Assembly: GCA_038254435.1 (NCBI GenBank)
Contig: JBBSGD010000013.1
Coordinates: 1-44,396 of the forward strand
Length of the DNA stretch: 44,396 nucleotides
Source: JBBSGD01 sp038254435
GTDB taxonomy: Bacteria > Actinomycetota > CADDZG01 > WHSQ01
Reading direction: 5' to 3'
In this document: piece after piece, positions 31,937 through 40,948 of the stretch
Numbering within the stretch: position 1 is the first letter of the stretch
How the letters are laid out: the number at the start of each line of letters is the position of its first letter
Position numbers and translations under genes: made by a program
Notes under the pieces: model-generated
Database searches by the model: none
What the model saw: the letters and a program-made list of their open reading frames with translations, nothing else
Told to the model about the DNA's origin: nothing

Positions 31937-34900
31937 TTGACCGACAAGGACGAGGCCAGGGCCCAGCTGATCGAGGCGGCAGCGAAGATCGCGCACGAAA
32001 AGCTCGCCCCCGACGCCTCCAAGCAGTTCGACATCTTCCTTCGCAACTACTACGCCGGCGTCCCCTTCGAGGACATCGGCGACCGGAAGCCCGACGACGT
32101 CTACGGGGCAGCCCTCGCCCACTGGGACCTCGGCCGCTCCCGGGCCTCGGGCGAGCCGAAGGTGCGTGTCTATACCCCCCAGTTCGAGCAGCACGGCTGG
32201 CAGACCACGCACACCGTCGTCGAGATCGTGAACGACGACATGCCCTTCCTCGTCGACTCGGTGCGCAACGAGATCTCGCGCCACGACCTCGGCATCCACA
32301 TCGTGCTCCATCCCATCATGTGGCTGCGCCGGGACGACTCCGGCGGCCTGACCGAGTTAATCGATTCGAAGGCGGAGGGGACGGGCTCCGAGTCCTTCAT
32401 CCACTTCGAGATCGACAGGATGACGCAGTCCGAGCTCCTGGACGAGCTTCAGGACGACCTGCTCCGAATTCTCGGCGACGTGCGCGCCGCGGTGGAGGAC
32501 TGGGGGCATATCCGGGAACGAGTCGATGTGATCCTCGCCGACCTCGAGGGGCGAGGGCCTCCGGTCGACGAGGAGGAGCTGACCGAGGCCAAAGCCCTCC
32601 TGAGCTGGATCGCGGACGACCATTTCACCTTCCTCGGCTACCGGGAGTACGACCTCGCCGACAAGGGCGGCGAGGACGTGCTAGAGGAGGTCGAGGGGTC
32701 GGGCCTCGGCATCCTGCGCTCGAAGCCGGGCCGCCCGTCGACCGTCAATCTTGCCAAGCTGCCCAGGGAGATAGGCGAGCGCGCCCACGAGCGCAACCTC
32801 TTGATCCTCACCAAGGCCAACTCGCGGGCGACGGTGCATCGGCGCAGCCGGCTCGACTACGTCGGCATCAAGCGCTTCGACGAACAAGGAAACGTGAGCG
32901 GTGAGCGGCGCTTCCTCGGCCTCTACACCTCCGTGGCCTACAACACGAGCCCCACCGAGATCCCCGTGCTCAGGCACAAGTACCGACAGGTCGTGGACAG
33001 GGCCGGCTTCGCGCTAAAGACGCACAGCCGCAAGGATCTCGAGACCGTGCTCGAGTCGTTCCCGCGCGACGAGCTCTTCCAAAGCTCGGTGGACGAGCTC
33101 TACGACGCGGCCGTCGGGGTGATGCACTTGCAGGAGCGCCAGCGCCTACGCTTATTCGTAAGGCGAGACGGCTACGGGCGCTTCTTCTCGTGCCTCGTGT
33201 ACCTGCCGCGCGACCGCTACAACACCGAGTCCCGTCGACAGATCCAGCGCATCCTTACCAAGTCCCTGGGCGGGGTCGACGTCGAGTACTCGACGCAAGT
33301 GTCGGAATCGATCCTCGCCCGCCTGCACTACATCATCTACACCGAGCCGACGGGCACCATCCGTTACGACGCCGACGCCCTCGAAGTCAAGCTGACCGCG
33401 GCCATACGCACGTGGAACGACGAGCTCGAAGATGCCCTCCTCGACGAGCTCGGCGAGGAACGGGGCCTCGAGCTGCTGCACGAATACGGCGACGCATTCC
33501 CGGCCGGATATCGGGCGGTCACCGCGCCGCGGCGGGCGGTGGCGGACATCGAGCACCTCGAGGCCCTGGAGCCGGAGGGGGAGATCTCCACCAGCCTCTA
33601 CCGGCAGCTCGAGGCGCCGCCCACGAGCTTCCGCTTCACCCTTTACACGTCCGGTGAGCGCATCATGCTGTCCGACTTGCTGCCGCGCCTAGAGAACATG
33701 GGCGTGCAGGTCGCCGAGGAGCACCCCTACGAGGTGCGGGCCGCCGGGGAGACGAAGTGGATCTTTGATCTCGGCCTCACCTATGGCGACACCGACCTCC
33801 TGCAGAAAGAGACCGTCAAGAACCTCTTCCAGGAGACCTTTGCACGGGTGTGGGATGGCTTGGTCGAGGACGACGGCTTCAACCGGCTGGTCCTGAGGGC
33901 GCGCCTCGGATGGCGCGACATCGCCGTGCTGCGGGCCTACTCGAAGTACCTGCGTCAGACGGGCAGTCTCTTCAGCCAAACCTATGTCGAGGAGACGCTG
34001 GTCAACAATCCGGCGATCGCGCGCCAGCTCATCGACCTGTTTCATGCCCGCTTCGAGCCGGCGCGCGCGGCCGAGGGGGATGAGCGTCTCGCCGGCGCGA
34101 TAGAGCGAGCCCTCGACGACGTGGCGAGTCTCGACGAAGATCGCATCCTGCGCAGCTACCTAGCGCTCATAAGGGCAACGCTGCGCACGAACTTCTACCA
34201 ACGCGGATCGAACGGCAAGTCCAAAAACCGGCTGGTGTTCAAGTTCGATCCCGAGAAGGTTCCCGCCCTTCCGCTTCCCCGCCCCACGTTCGAGATCTTC
34301 GTGTACTCGCCGCGCACCGAGGGCGTGCACCTGCGCGGCGGAAAGGTCGCCCGCGGAGGAGTCCGGTGGTCGGACCGTCGCGAGGACTTCCGCACTGAGA
34401 TCCTGGGGCTCATGAAGGCGCAACAGGTCAAAAACGCGGTCATCGTGCCCGTCGGGGCAAAGGGTGGGTTCGTCGTCAAGCGTCCGCCCCCGGAGGGGGA
34501 CCGCGACGCGCTCTTCGCCGAGGTCGAAAGCTGCTACAGGACGTTCATCCGCGGCTTGCTCGACGTCACGGACAACCTTGTCGACGGGGCCGTCGAGCCA
34601 CCCGAAGACACCGTTCGCTACGACGACGACGATACCTATCTGGTCGTCGCGGCCGACAAGGGAACGGCGACCTTCTCCGACACGGCCAACGAGATCTCCG
34701 CCGAGTACGGGTTCTGGCTCGGGGACGCGTTCGCTTCGGGAGGCTCCGCCGGCTATGACCACAAGGAGATGGGGATCACGGCGCGGGGGGCGTGGGAGTC
34801 GGTAAACCGCCACTTCCGCGAGCTCGGCACCGACATTCAGTCCAGCGATTTCACCGCGATCGGGATCGGCGACATGTCCGGCGACGTGTTCGGCAACGGC

Positions 34901-36775
34901 GCGCTGCTGTCGCGGCACATGAAGCTCATCGCTGCTCTCGACCACCGCCACATCTTCATCGACCCGGATCCGGATCCGGAGTCGAGCTTCGCCGAGCGCG
35001 ACCGCATGTTCCGCGCCCCCCGCTCCTCCTGGGACGACTACGACAGGGACGTGCTGTCTGAGGGCGGGGGCGTCTATCCACGCGACGCCAAGTCGATCAA
35101 GCTGTCCCCCCAAGCGAAGAAGGCCCTGGGGACCGAGGCCGACAAGCTGACCCCCAACGATGTCGTCTCGGCCATCCTGCGAGCTCCGGTCGCTCTCTTT
35201 TTCAACGGCGGCATCGGTACCTTCGTGAAGGCCAGCGAGGAGAGCCACGCCGACGTCGGAGACCGGACCAACGACGCGGTCAGGGTCGACGCGTCGGAGC
35301 TCCGCTGCCACGTCGTCGGCGAGGGCGGCAACCTCGGTTTCACGCAGAGGGCCCGCATCGAGTTCGCCCTCGCGGGGGGCCGCATCTACACCGACTCGAT
35401 CGACAACTCGGCCGGGGTCGACTGCTCCGACCACGAGGTCAACATCAAGATCCTTCTCGACTCGGTGGTGAGGGCCGGGGACATGAACACGAAGCAGCGC
35501 AACTCGCTGCTAAAGGAGATGACCAACGAGGTCGGCGACCTCGTCCTCAAGGATAATTACGAGCAGGCGAGGGCGCTCGCGAACTCGATGGGCCAGGCTG
35601 CCTCGATGGCATCGGTGTACGAGCGTTACGTCGCAAGCCTCGAGCAAGGCGGCAAGATCAAGCGCCGGCTTGAGTTCCTTCCCGATGCCGAGGCATTCGC
35701 CGAGCGCCGTTCGGATCGGCGCGGGCTTTGCTCCCCGGAGTTCGCGGTGCTCCTTTCCTACACAAAGCTCATCCTCGAGGACCAACTGGTCGACTCCGAT
35801 GTCCCTGAAGATCCCTACCTTGCCCAGGAGCTCGAGCGCTACTTCCCGCAGCGGCTACGCGAGCGCTTCGGCGAGCAGATGCAGTCGCACCCTTTGCGTC
35901 GCCAGATCGTGGCGACCCAGGTCGCCAACGAGCTCGTCAACTCCGAGGGCACTACGTTTGTCTTCCGGCTGGCGGAGGAAACCGGCGCCCCGCCCCAGGA
36001 GATCGCTCGCGCGTACGCCATCTCCCGGGAGGTGCTCCGGTCACGGGAGACGCGCGAGGAGATCGAGGCGTTGGGCTCGGACATCCCCGCCTCCACCCAG
36101 ACGGGGATGATCCTCGAGATGCGTAAGCTGGCCGAGCGTGTCACGAGGTGGCTGCTGGGGCACTGCTCCACTCCGCTAGACATCTCGAAGATGGTCGAGG
36201 CCTACCGGCCGGGCTGCGAGGCGCTAAGCAGCGGGATCGGCGACCTTCTGCTGGGTCACGACAAGGACCACTTCGAGAAGAAGTGCGCATCTCTCGAGGG
36301 CGACGGTGTCCCGGCCGAGCTCGCGCGCAAGGTGGCAGGGTTGCCGGCGATGAGCTCGGCACCCGATCTCGTTCAAGTGGCTCGCGCCACCGAGGGGACG
36401 GTGGAGGAATGCGCCTCGATTCACTTCTTGCTCGGCGACGAGCTCCACCTGGGATGGCTGCGCGACCAGATCCTGTCGCTCCCTCGCACCGGCCGGTGGC
36501 AGACCCTCGCCCGGGACGCCTTGCGGAGCGACCTCCAGAGCTGGCACAGCGCGCTCTCGGTGGAGGTCGTGAGTTCCACACCCGGCGACGCAAGCCCCAA
36601 GAAGCGCCTGAGCTCGTGGCTCGAGGAGAAAGGTCAGAACCTGGCGCGCTACAGATCGCTGCTGGGGGATCTAAGGGCTGCCGACACTTCCGACCTGGCG
36701 ACGATGTCGGTCGCGCTGCGCGAGGTCAGGACCCTTGCGGGAAGGGGCAGCCGCCCACCCGTAATCGATCGCTAG
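31937..36775 (+). CDS. gdh: NAD-specific glutamate dehydrogenase, large (180-kDa) type
   Basis: Oxidative deamination of glutamate to 2-oxoglutarate with NAD; cytoplasmic hexamer or tetramer. The 1612-residue length matches the large GDH class. The N-terminal ~700 residues are regulatory, with ACT-like parts (for example HTVVEIVNDDMPFLVDSVRN and DDHFTFLGYREYDL). The catalytic region lies at about 750-1250: RGGVRWSDRREDFRTEILGL, the Lys-containing PVGAKGGFVVK (about 838-848), GIGDMSGDVFGNGALLSRHM (about 975), APVALFFNGGIGTFVK and EGGNLGFTQRARIEFALAGG (about 1128). The C-terminal helical domain runs to the end. Start TTG 31937 is taken because the family N-terminus begins there and no ATG is near. 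It is the first intact housekeeping gene right of the island. Confidence 0.93.
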   Translation: MTDKDEARAQLIEAAAKIAHEKLAPDASKQFDIFLRNYYAGVPFEDIGDRKPDDVYGAALAHWDLGRSRASGEPKVRVYTPQFEQHGWQTTHTVVEIVNDDMPFLVDSVRNEISRHDLGIHIVLHPIMWLRRDDSGGLTELIDSKAEGTGSESFIHFEIDRMTQSELLDELQDDLLRILGDVRAAVEDWGHIRERVDVILADLEGRGPPVDEEELTEAKALLSWIADDHFTFLGYREYDLADKGGEDVLEEVEGSGLGILRSKPGRPSTVNLAKLPREIGERAHERNLLILTKANSRATVHRRSRLDYVGIKRFDEQGNVSGERRFLGLYTSVAYNTSPTEIPVLRHKYRQVVDRAGFALKTHSRKDLETVLESFPRDELFQSSVDELYDAAVGVMHLQERQRLRLFVRRDGYGRFFSCLVYLPRDRYNTESRRQIQRILTKSLGGVDVEYSTQVSESILARLHYIIYTEPTGTIRYDADALEVKLTAAIRTWNDELEDALLDELGEERGLELLHEYGDAFPAGYRAVTAPRRAVADIEHLEALEPEGEISTSLYRQLEAPPTSFRFTLYTSGERIMLSDLLPRLENMGVQVAEEHPYEVRAAGETKWIFDLGLTYGDTDLLQKETVKNLFQETFARVWDGLVEDDGFNRLVLRARLGWRDIAVLRAYSKYLRQTGSLFSQTYVEETLVNNPAIARQLIDLFHARFEPARAAEGDERLAGAIERALDDVASLDEDRILRSYLALIRATLRTNFYQRGSNGKSKNRLVFKFDPEKVPALPLPRPTFEIFVYSPRTEGVHLRGGKVARGGVRWSDRREDFRTEILGLMKAQQVKNAVIVPVGAKGGFVVKRPPPEGDRDALFAEVESCYRTFIRGLLDVTDNLVDGAVEPPEDTVRYDDDDTYLVVAADKGTATFSDTANEISAEYGFWLGDAFASGGSAGYDHKEMGITARGAWESVNRHFRELGTDIQSSDFTAIGIGDMSGDVFGNGALLSRHMKLIAALDHRHIFIDPDPDPESSFAERDRMFRAPRSSWDDYDRDVLSEGGGVYPRDAKSIKLSPQAKKALGTEADKLTPNDVVSAILRAPVALFFNGGIGTFVKASEESHADVGDRTNDAVRVDASELRCHVVGEGGNLGFTQRARIEFALAGGRIYTDSIDNSAGVDCSDHEVNIKILLDSVVRAGDMNTKQRNSLLKEMTNEVGDLVLKDNYEQARALANSMGQAASMASVYERYVASLEQGGKIKRRLEFLPDAEAFAERRSDRRGLCSPEFAVLLSYTKLILEDQLVDSDVPEDPYLAQELERYFPQRLRERFGEQMQSHPLRRQIVATQVANELVNSEGTTFVFRLAEETGAPPQEIARAYAISREVLRSRETREEIEALGSDIPASTQTGMILEMRKLAERVTRWLLGHCSTPLDISKMVEAYRPGCEALSSGIGDLLLGHDKDHFEKKCASLEGDGVPAELARKVAGLPAMSSAPDLVQVARATEGTVEECASIHFLLGDELHLGWLRDQILSLPRTGRWQTLARDALRSDLQSWHSALSVEVVSSTPGDASPKKRLSSWLEEKGQNLARYRSLLGDLRAADTSDLATMSVALREVRTLAGRGSRPPVIDR

Positions 36776-36796
36776 GAACGACACCCGGAGTCGTTC
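36776..36796 (+). terminator. hairpin after glutamate dehydrogenase
   Basis: GAACGAC (36776-36782) pairs with GTCGTTC (36790-36796) around a 7-nt loop, starting one base after the stop codon. No T-tract follows. Confidence 0.45.
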
Positions 36797-36857
36797 GGGA
36801 CTCGGTAGCGGGCTCCCGGGCACGTGCCACGAGCGCTTGCTTGGTCGTCCGCTTTTG

Positions 36858-36927
36858 TGGGCGGTGACGGGTTCGAACCGCCGACCCCTACGTTAAGCGC
36901 AGTGCTCTCCCGCTGAGCTAACCGCCT
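36858..36927 (-). tRNA. tRNA-Lys-like gene, probably defective (5-nt anticodon loop)
   Basis: The minus strand folds as a tRNA: acceptor AGGCGGT/ACCGCCC (six pairs plus an A-C mismatch at the end), TA, D-stem GCTC/GAGC, anticodon stem CTGCG/CGTAG, variable loop GGGTC, T-stem GGCGG/CCGTC with loop TTCGAAC, discriminator A and no encoded CCA. The anticodon loop is only CTTAA, 5 nt instead of 7. Restoring CT or TT gives CTCTTAA or CTTTTAA, that is tRNA-Lys (CTT or TTT). It is either a relic with a 2-nt deletion or an assembly error. The stretch 36928-37141 beyond it shows no gene. Confidence 0.6.
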
Positions 36928-37141
36928 CTTTTTCGACCGACAGGGTGCCTGGTTAGAGGCCATTCTTGCCGCAGCTCGCCGGTCACCAAGATTCACGCCT
37001 AGCAGCTCCTGCGCGAAGCCCCGAACTTCCCCGCCGAACGCTTGGCTTGCCGCATGGGAATCAATGGAGTTGGCAAGCCAGAGATCCATGTTCCGGCCCG
37101 CGAGGAGCCGCGCAAAGACACCCACTAGGCTGACGGGACCC

Positions 37142-37753
37142 ATGAAGAGCTCCGAGATCGACCGGCGGCGGATGCACAACTCGCGCTTGACCGGGCGTTC
37201 GTTCGATACCCCAGACCAGGCCGTGCGGTGGCACGGTGCGATGCAAGCCCAGGACTACGTTCCGGCGAAGTGGTCGGTAGGACAACGTGCCGGGAATCTC
37301 GTCGACGAGGATCTCGATAGCGCGCGGGCAGCCGGTTCGATCATACGCACGCACGTGCTGAGACCGACGTGGCATTTCGTCGCGCGCGATGACGTTCGCT
37401 GGATGCTGAGGCTCACGAGTCCGCGCGTGCACCAGCACAACGGGCCACGCTATCGGCAGCTTGGTCTGGACGACAAAACGCTTGCTCGGTGCGAGGGGTC
37501 GATCGCGTCGGCGCTCGGAGGAGGAAACCACCTCACGAGGAACGCGATCGCCGGCGCCCTAAACAGCCTGGTGCTCATGAACGGCGGTATTGCCGGGCAC
37601 TGGACACGCACCCTCCGGGGGAATTCGATCAAGGTCGAATTCCTCTCGTACGTTGACCCGAAACGGGGTGCCCAGCGAGCACTGGAGGCTGCCGCGGCAG
37701 GCTTGGGTCGCTTCCTGGGACGCCCCGTGACGGTGGAGACGTCCCGGCTCTGA
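37142..37753 (+). CDS. winged-helix DNA-binding-domain protein with large internal deletion
   Basis: A 203-residue protein resembling the HTH_42 / winged-helix DNA-binding-domain family (related to YcaQ-type DNA crosslink glycosylases), whose members usually run about 350-400 residues. Residues 1-140 match the family front (HNSRLTGRSFDTPDQAVRWH, MQAQDYVPAKWSVGQR, SIIRTHVLRPTWHFV). After NHLTRNAIAGALN the sequence jumps to a tail (LVLMNGGIAGHWTRTLRGNS) that looks like the family's last ~60 residues (a motif like VVDGRVVGTWRRTL). The middle, about 150-180 residues, is gone but the frame is kept. It is probably a decayed gene that still reads through. A TAGGCT box lies 10 nt before ATG 37142. 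Confidence 0.6.
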   Translation: MKSSEIDRRRMHNSRLTGRSFDTPDQAVRWHGAMQAQDYVPAKWSVGQRAGNLVDEDLDSARAAGSIIRTHVLRPTWHFVARDDVRWMLRLTSPRVHQHNGPRYRQLGLDDKTLARCEGSIASALGGGNHLTRNAIAGALNSLVLMNGGIAGHWTRTLRGNSIKVEFLSYVDPKRGAQRALEAAAAGLGRFLGRPVTVETSRL

Positions 37754-37828
37754 TCAACCCAATGAGGGGTGCCCTCATGACGCGCTCATTCGGCCGCCCA
37801 CAGTTCCCATGGCGTTGCCACTCCGGGT

Positions 37829-37834
37829 TACCTT
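37829..37834 (+). promoter_or_regulatory. -10 box TACCTT of the GNAT-like gene
   Basis: TACCTT is followed by 6 nt and GTG 37841; no Shine-Dalgarno is present, so a leaderless mRNA is likely. Confidence 0.45.
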
Positions 37835-37840
37835 TCTCTC

Positions 37841-38611
37841 GTGCTTACGGAGATCGCCGAATACCCGAACTCGTTTGGACCTCTGGGACCGAACGATGAG
37901 CGAGTCGCCACCGACCGCTTTACGCTCTGGATGGGATCGGGCAAACGATGGAACACCGTCCAACGCCAGCACTTCCGCGTCGAGGAGGTCGACGAGGTCA
38001 TCGCGGAGGTCCGCTCATTGCTGCGCTCACGCGGCCGCTACAGCACACAATGGGAGATCGGCAGTTGCGCCGAGCCCGAGGGCCTTGTGGATCTGCTGCT
38101 CGACAGGGGCATCATCCGAGACAAGGATCCTTACGCCGTCGCTCTCGTATTGAAGAGCGAACCGCCACCGCCACAACCCGGCCATGTCGCTCGCAGGGTC
38201 GAGTCCTTCGAGGAGTACGCGGCAGCGAACGAGGTGCAGTGGGAGGCGTTCGATATGCCCGGCGACGAGATCAATGAGAGTCGCGCGCTGCTCCCTTCCC
38301 ACTGGAGGGACTCACCGAACATCATGCATGCGGTGTGGCTTGACGGCCTGATCGTCTCCGCCGGAACATCGGCGCCGACGCCACACGGCCTCTTGCTGTA
38401 CGGAGGCGCAACCCTGCGGCGTGCGCGCCGTGGCGGCGCTTACCGCGCCCTGCTTCGAGCCCGCTGGGATGAGGCGGTCGGCCGGGCAACCCCTACCCTG
38501 ATCACCCAGGGCGGATCGATGTCGCGACCCATTCTCGAACGGCTCGGCTTCGAGACGGTAGGCCACGTCCACATGCTGGTCGACGAGTTCGCCAAGAGCG
38601 GGAAGGGGTAG
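37841..38611 (+). CDS. GNAT-like acetyltransferase-fold protein
   Basis: A 256-residue cytoplasmic protein. The N-terminal half (residues 1-110) is not recognised but contains a WEIGSCAEPEGLVDLLLDRG segment. The second half looks like a GNAT fold: HAVWLDGLIVSAGTSAPT as a strand pair, LYGGATLRRARRGGAYRALL in the position of the acetyl-CoA loop, where the usual QxxGxG/A is RARRGGA, then LITQGGSMSRPILERLGFE and HVHMLVDEF as the terminal strand. Function of this sub-branch is unknown. GTG 37841 fits a leaderless -10. Confidence 0.6.
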   Translation: MLTEIAEYPNSFGPLGPNDERVATDRFTLWMGSGKRWNTVQRQHFRVEEVDEVIAEVRSLLRSRGRYSTQWEIGSCAEPEGLVDLLLDRGIIRDKDPYAVALVLKSEPPPPQPGHVARRVESFEEYAAANEVQWEAFDMPGDEINESRALLPSHWRDSPNIMHAVWLDGLIVSAGTSAPTPHGLLLYGGATLRRARRGGAYRALLRARWDEAVGRATPTLITQGGSMSRPILERLGFETVGHVHMLVDEFAKSGKG

Positions 38612-38674
38612 AGCGAGTCTCAATATGTCACATCTTCGCTCGTGGGGATGGTTCGAGTTGAAAGGAGCTCGCAA

Positions 38675-39184
38675 ATGACAGGCACCAACGTGCTCATCGA
38701 CGCGTTCGGCAGGATCCGCGAAGTCGTCCACGCAACGGTAGACGGCCTGACCCCCGAACAACTAACGTTCAGGCTCGACGACGAAGCAAACACGATCGCG
38801 TGGCTCGTGTGGCATCTGACCCGCATCCAGGATGATCATGTCGCGGACGGCGCGCAGCTTGACCAGGTTTGGACAGCGGACGGTTGGGCGGAGCGATTCG
38901 GCCTGCCTTTCGAACCTCGAGCGACGGGATACGGACAGGGGCCGGACGAGGTTCTTGCAGTCCGTGTGGAGTCGGGGACTCTGCTGACCGGATATCACGA
39001 CGCGGTGGCCGAGCAGACGATCCAATATATCCAAGGACTACGCGACGCGGACCTCGACCGCATCGTCGATGACGCCTGGGATCCGCCGGTTACGCTCGGG
39101 GCGCGTCTTGTGAGTGTGATCGTCGACGATCTGCAGCATGCCGGGCAGGCAGCCTTCGTGCGTGGAGTCGCAGCGCGGAGATGA
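38675..39184 (+). CDS. DinB / DUF664-family protein
   Basis: A 169-residue four-helix-bundle protein of the DinB superfamily, whose actinobacterial members include mycothiol-dependent enzymes. Likely metal ligands are the His in IAWLVWHLTRIQDDHVAD, the His in TGYHDAVAEQ and the His in VIVDDLQHAGQAAFVRG, the usual three-His layout. The start ATG 38675 has an excellent AAAGGAG site 7 nt upstream, unlike the leaderless genes on either side. Substrate unknown. The following 143 nt hold only the promoter of the next gene. Confidence 0.8.
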   Translation: MTGTNVLIDAFGRIREVVHATVDGLTPEQLTFRLDDEANTIAWLVWHLTRIQDDHVADGAQLDQVWTADGWAERFGLPFEPRATGYGQGPDEVLAVRVESGTLLTGYHDAVAEQTIQYIQGLRDADLDRIVDDAWDPPVTLGARLVSVIVDDLQHAGQAAFVRGVAARR

Positions 39185-39314
39185 CAACACCCTGCGAGAC
39201 TCCTACTTCACCTTCGACGGTTACGTCCCCATAGCGCGAGCTCAGCACTGCTGTCTTCACGTCCTTGGCAACTCGAATCAGCGTCTCGTGCGGGTCCCGC
39301 TCACGCCGGCGACT

Positions 39315-39320
39315 TAGGAT
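39315..39320 (+). promoter_or_regulatory. -10 box TAGGAT of the phosphodiesterase-like gene
   Basis: TAGGAT is followed by exactly 7 nt and ATG 39328, with no Shine-Dalgarno in between. Confidence 0.55.
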
Positions 39321-39327
39321 GCCGTTC

Positions 39328-40941
39328 ATGACCTCCAGAGCTGTAGTGATCGGGCTCGACGGAGCCGCCTGGCACCTGATCGACCCGCTGATCGAGGCCG
39401 GGATGATGCCCCGTCTCGCCGCCATCAAGAGGCGCGGCGCAAGCGGCATCCTCAAGTCAACGATCCCGACCTACACTCCGCCGGCGTGGACCTCGGCCGT
39501 TACCGGCGTCAACCCCGGCCGGCACGGCATCTACGGTTTCTTCGAGGGCAACGCCCAGAGCGAACATCAGGTCCTCGTCCACGCGGGCAAGGTCAAAGCT
39601 CCCACCCTGTGGGAGATGACGGCAGCCCAGGGAGCCACGGCCGGGATCTACAACCTGCCTCTCAGCTACCCGCCGCAGCCGCTGCACGGCTGGATGATCT
39701 CCGGAATGATGACGCCCGAGCGCGGCGACCATCGCATGACCGGATTCGGCTACCCGGCCGAGGCCGAGCGGACGGTACTCGAGGTCGAGCCCGACTACAT
39801 AGTCGACGTGTCGGCGGACTGGGAAGCCGACTACAAGACGACGGGGCTGTGCGACCGGATGATCGTCTCGCTCGAGCAGCGCTACCGCGTGCTCGCCGCG
39901 CTGCTCGAGCACTCGCCTACCGATCTCGTCTTCTCGGTGCTCGAGAGCCCCGACCGGCTGCAGCACGTCTACTACCGCTACCTCGACCCCGCGGACCCCC
40001 TCTACGAGTCGCCCGAGGGCAGGGACATGCGGCCCGCGATCGTCGGCTGCTACGCGGCCATGGACCGCATCATCGGTTTGCTCGAGGACTACGCGGGGGC
40101 CGCCGGCGGCGTACTCGTGTGCTCGGACCACGGTTTCACCGCGTGGGAGGCAAGCGTCCACACCAACGCCCTGCTCGAGAGGTGGGGATATCTCAAGATG
40201 AAGACGCGTGCGCGCGCTCTGCAGACCGGGGTGGCGCGCAGCCTCGTGCCTCTAGCAAAGAGAATCCTTCCCCACAGGCTCGCTCGCAGGGCGAAAGGAG
40301 CTACGTTCGCCGCCGTCGACTGGTCGCAAACGAAGGCGTTCGCCTCCCCGATCCCGCAGCAGGGCGTGTTCGTGAACGTGGCGGGACGCGAGCCTCACGG
40401 CATCGTGCCGCCCGCCGAGCTACCGGGGGTCAAGCACGACCTCGCCGAGCGCTTCCGGGCTCTTGCCGGGCCAGACGGGCGGCCCGTCACCGACCACGTC
40501 TATCTGGCCGAGGACGTCTTCAGCGGCGATTGTCTCGCGGGAGCCCCCGACGTGCTGCCGGTCCTGAAAGATCATCGCTACGAGCTCGACGACGAGGTCT
40601 TTCACCGCGCCGCATTCACCGACCTGCGCCACCTTCCGCGCGGCGTGCACCACCCCGACGGCATCGTGATCGTCGCCGGGCCAGGGACGCAGCGGCGGGA
40701 CGATCTCGCCGGCTCGGTGCTCGACGTGACCCCGACGCTCCTCTATCAAGCCGGGCTCGGGGTGCCCGAGGACCTCGAGGGCAAGGTCATGTCAAGCGCT
40801 TTTGATCCCCAGCACCTCGGCGATCACCCCATCAAGACGACAGCGCCTCTATCATCGGGAGCACGGGACGAAAGCTCGCCCTACTCCGAGGAGGAAGAGG
40901 CCATGATCGAGGACTCACTGCGCGGCCTCGGCTACCTGTAA
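39328..40941 (+). CDS. alkaline-phosphatase-superfamily protein (type I phosphodiesterase/pyrophosphatase-like), paralogue 1
   Basis: A 537-residue metal-dependent hydrolase or phosphotransferase. The first metal Asp is D11 in VVIGLDGAAWHLID, the nucleophile is probably T55 in YTPPAWTSAVTG, and GVNPGRHGIYGFF follows. Later metal ligands lie in VLESPDRLQHVYYR and VLVCSDHGFTAW. It ends in the acidic tail SPYSEEEEAMIEDSLRGLGYL (first 20 residues and a Leu), a hallmark of this branch. No signal peptide is seen. It lies 7 nt before a sugar-transferase gene, so a role in envelope polymer synthesis or modification is likely. Start ATG 39328 is supported by the -10 box and by homology. Confidence 0.82.
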   Translation: MTSRAVVIGLDGAAWHLIDPLIEAGMMPRLAAIKRRGASGILKSTIPTYTPPAWTSAVTGVNPGRHGIYGFFEGNAQSEHQVLVHAGKVKAPTLWEMTAAQGATAGIYNLPLSYPPQPLHGWMISGMMTPERGDHRMTGFGYPAEAERTVLEVEPDYIVDVSADWEADYKTTGLCDRMIVSLEQRYRVLAALLEHSPTDLVFSVLESPDRLQHVYYRYLDPADPLYESPEGRDMRPAIVGCYAAMDRIIGLLEDYAGAAGGVLVCSDHGFTAWEASVHTNALLERWGYLKMKTRARALQTGVARSLVPLAKRILPHRLARRAKGATFAAVDWSQTKAFASPIPQQGVFVNVAGREPHGIVPPAELPGVKHDLAERFRALAGPDGRPVTDHVYLAEDVFSGDCLAGAPDVLPVLKDHRYELDDEVFHRAAFTDLRHLPRGVHHPDGIVIVAGPGTQRRDDLAGSVLDVTPTLLYQAGLGVPEDLEGKVMSSAFDPQHLGDHPIKTTAPLSSGARDESSPYSEEEEAMIEDSLRGLGYL

Positions 40942-40948
40942 GGGAACG

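Noticed and set aside
34160..35434. 424-residue antisense frame opposite the glutamate dehydrogenase gene
   Set aside because: Shadow of a strongly conserved catalytic region; no ribosome site or recognisable domain.
36772..37179. 135-residue minus-strand frame after the dehydrogenase gene
   Set aside because: It runs through the tRNA-like structure and shows no protein-like pattern.
39090..39327. Minus-strand frame containing ERDPHETLIRVAKDVKTA between the DinB and phosphatase-like genes
   Set aside because: The stretch looks protein-like, but the frame runs through both neighbouring genes, has no clear start or stop of its own in the gap and no recognised family.
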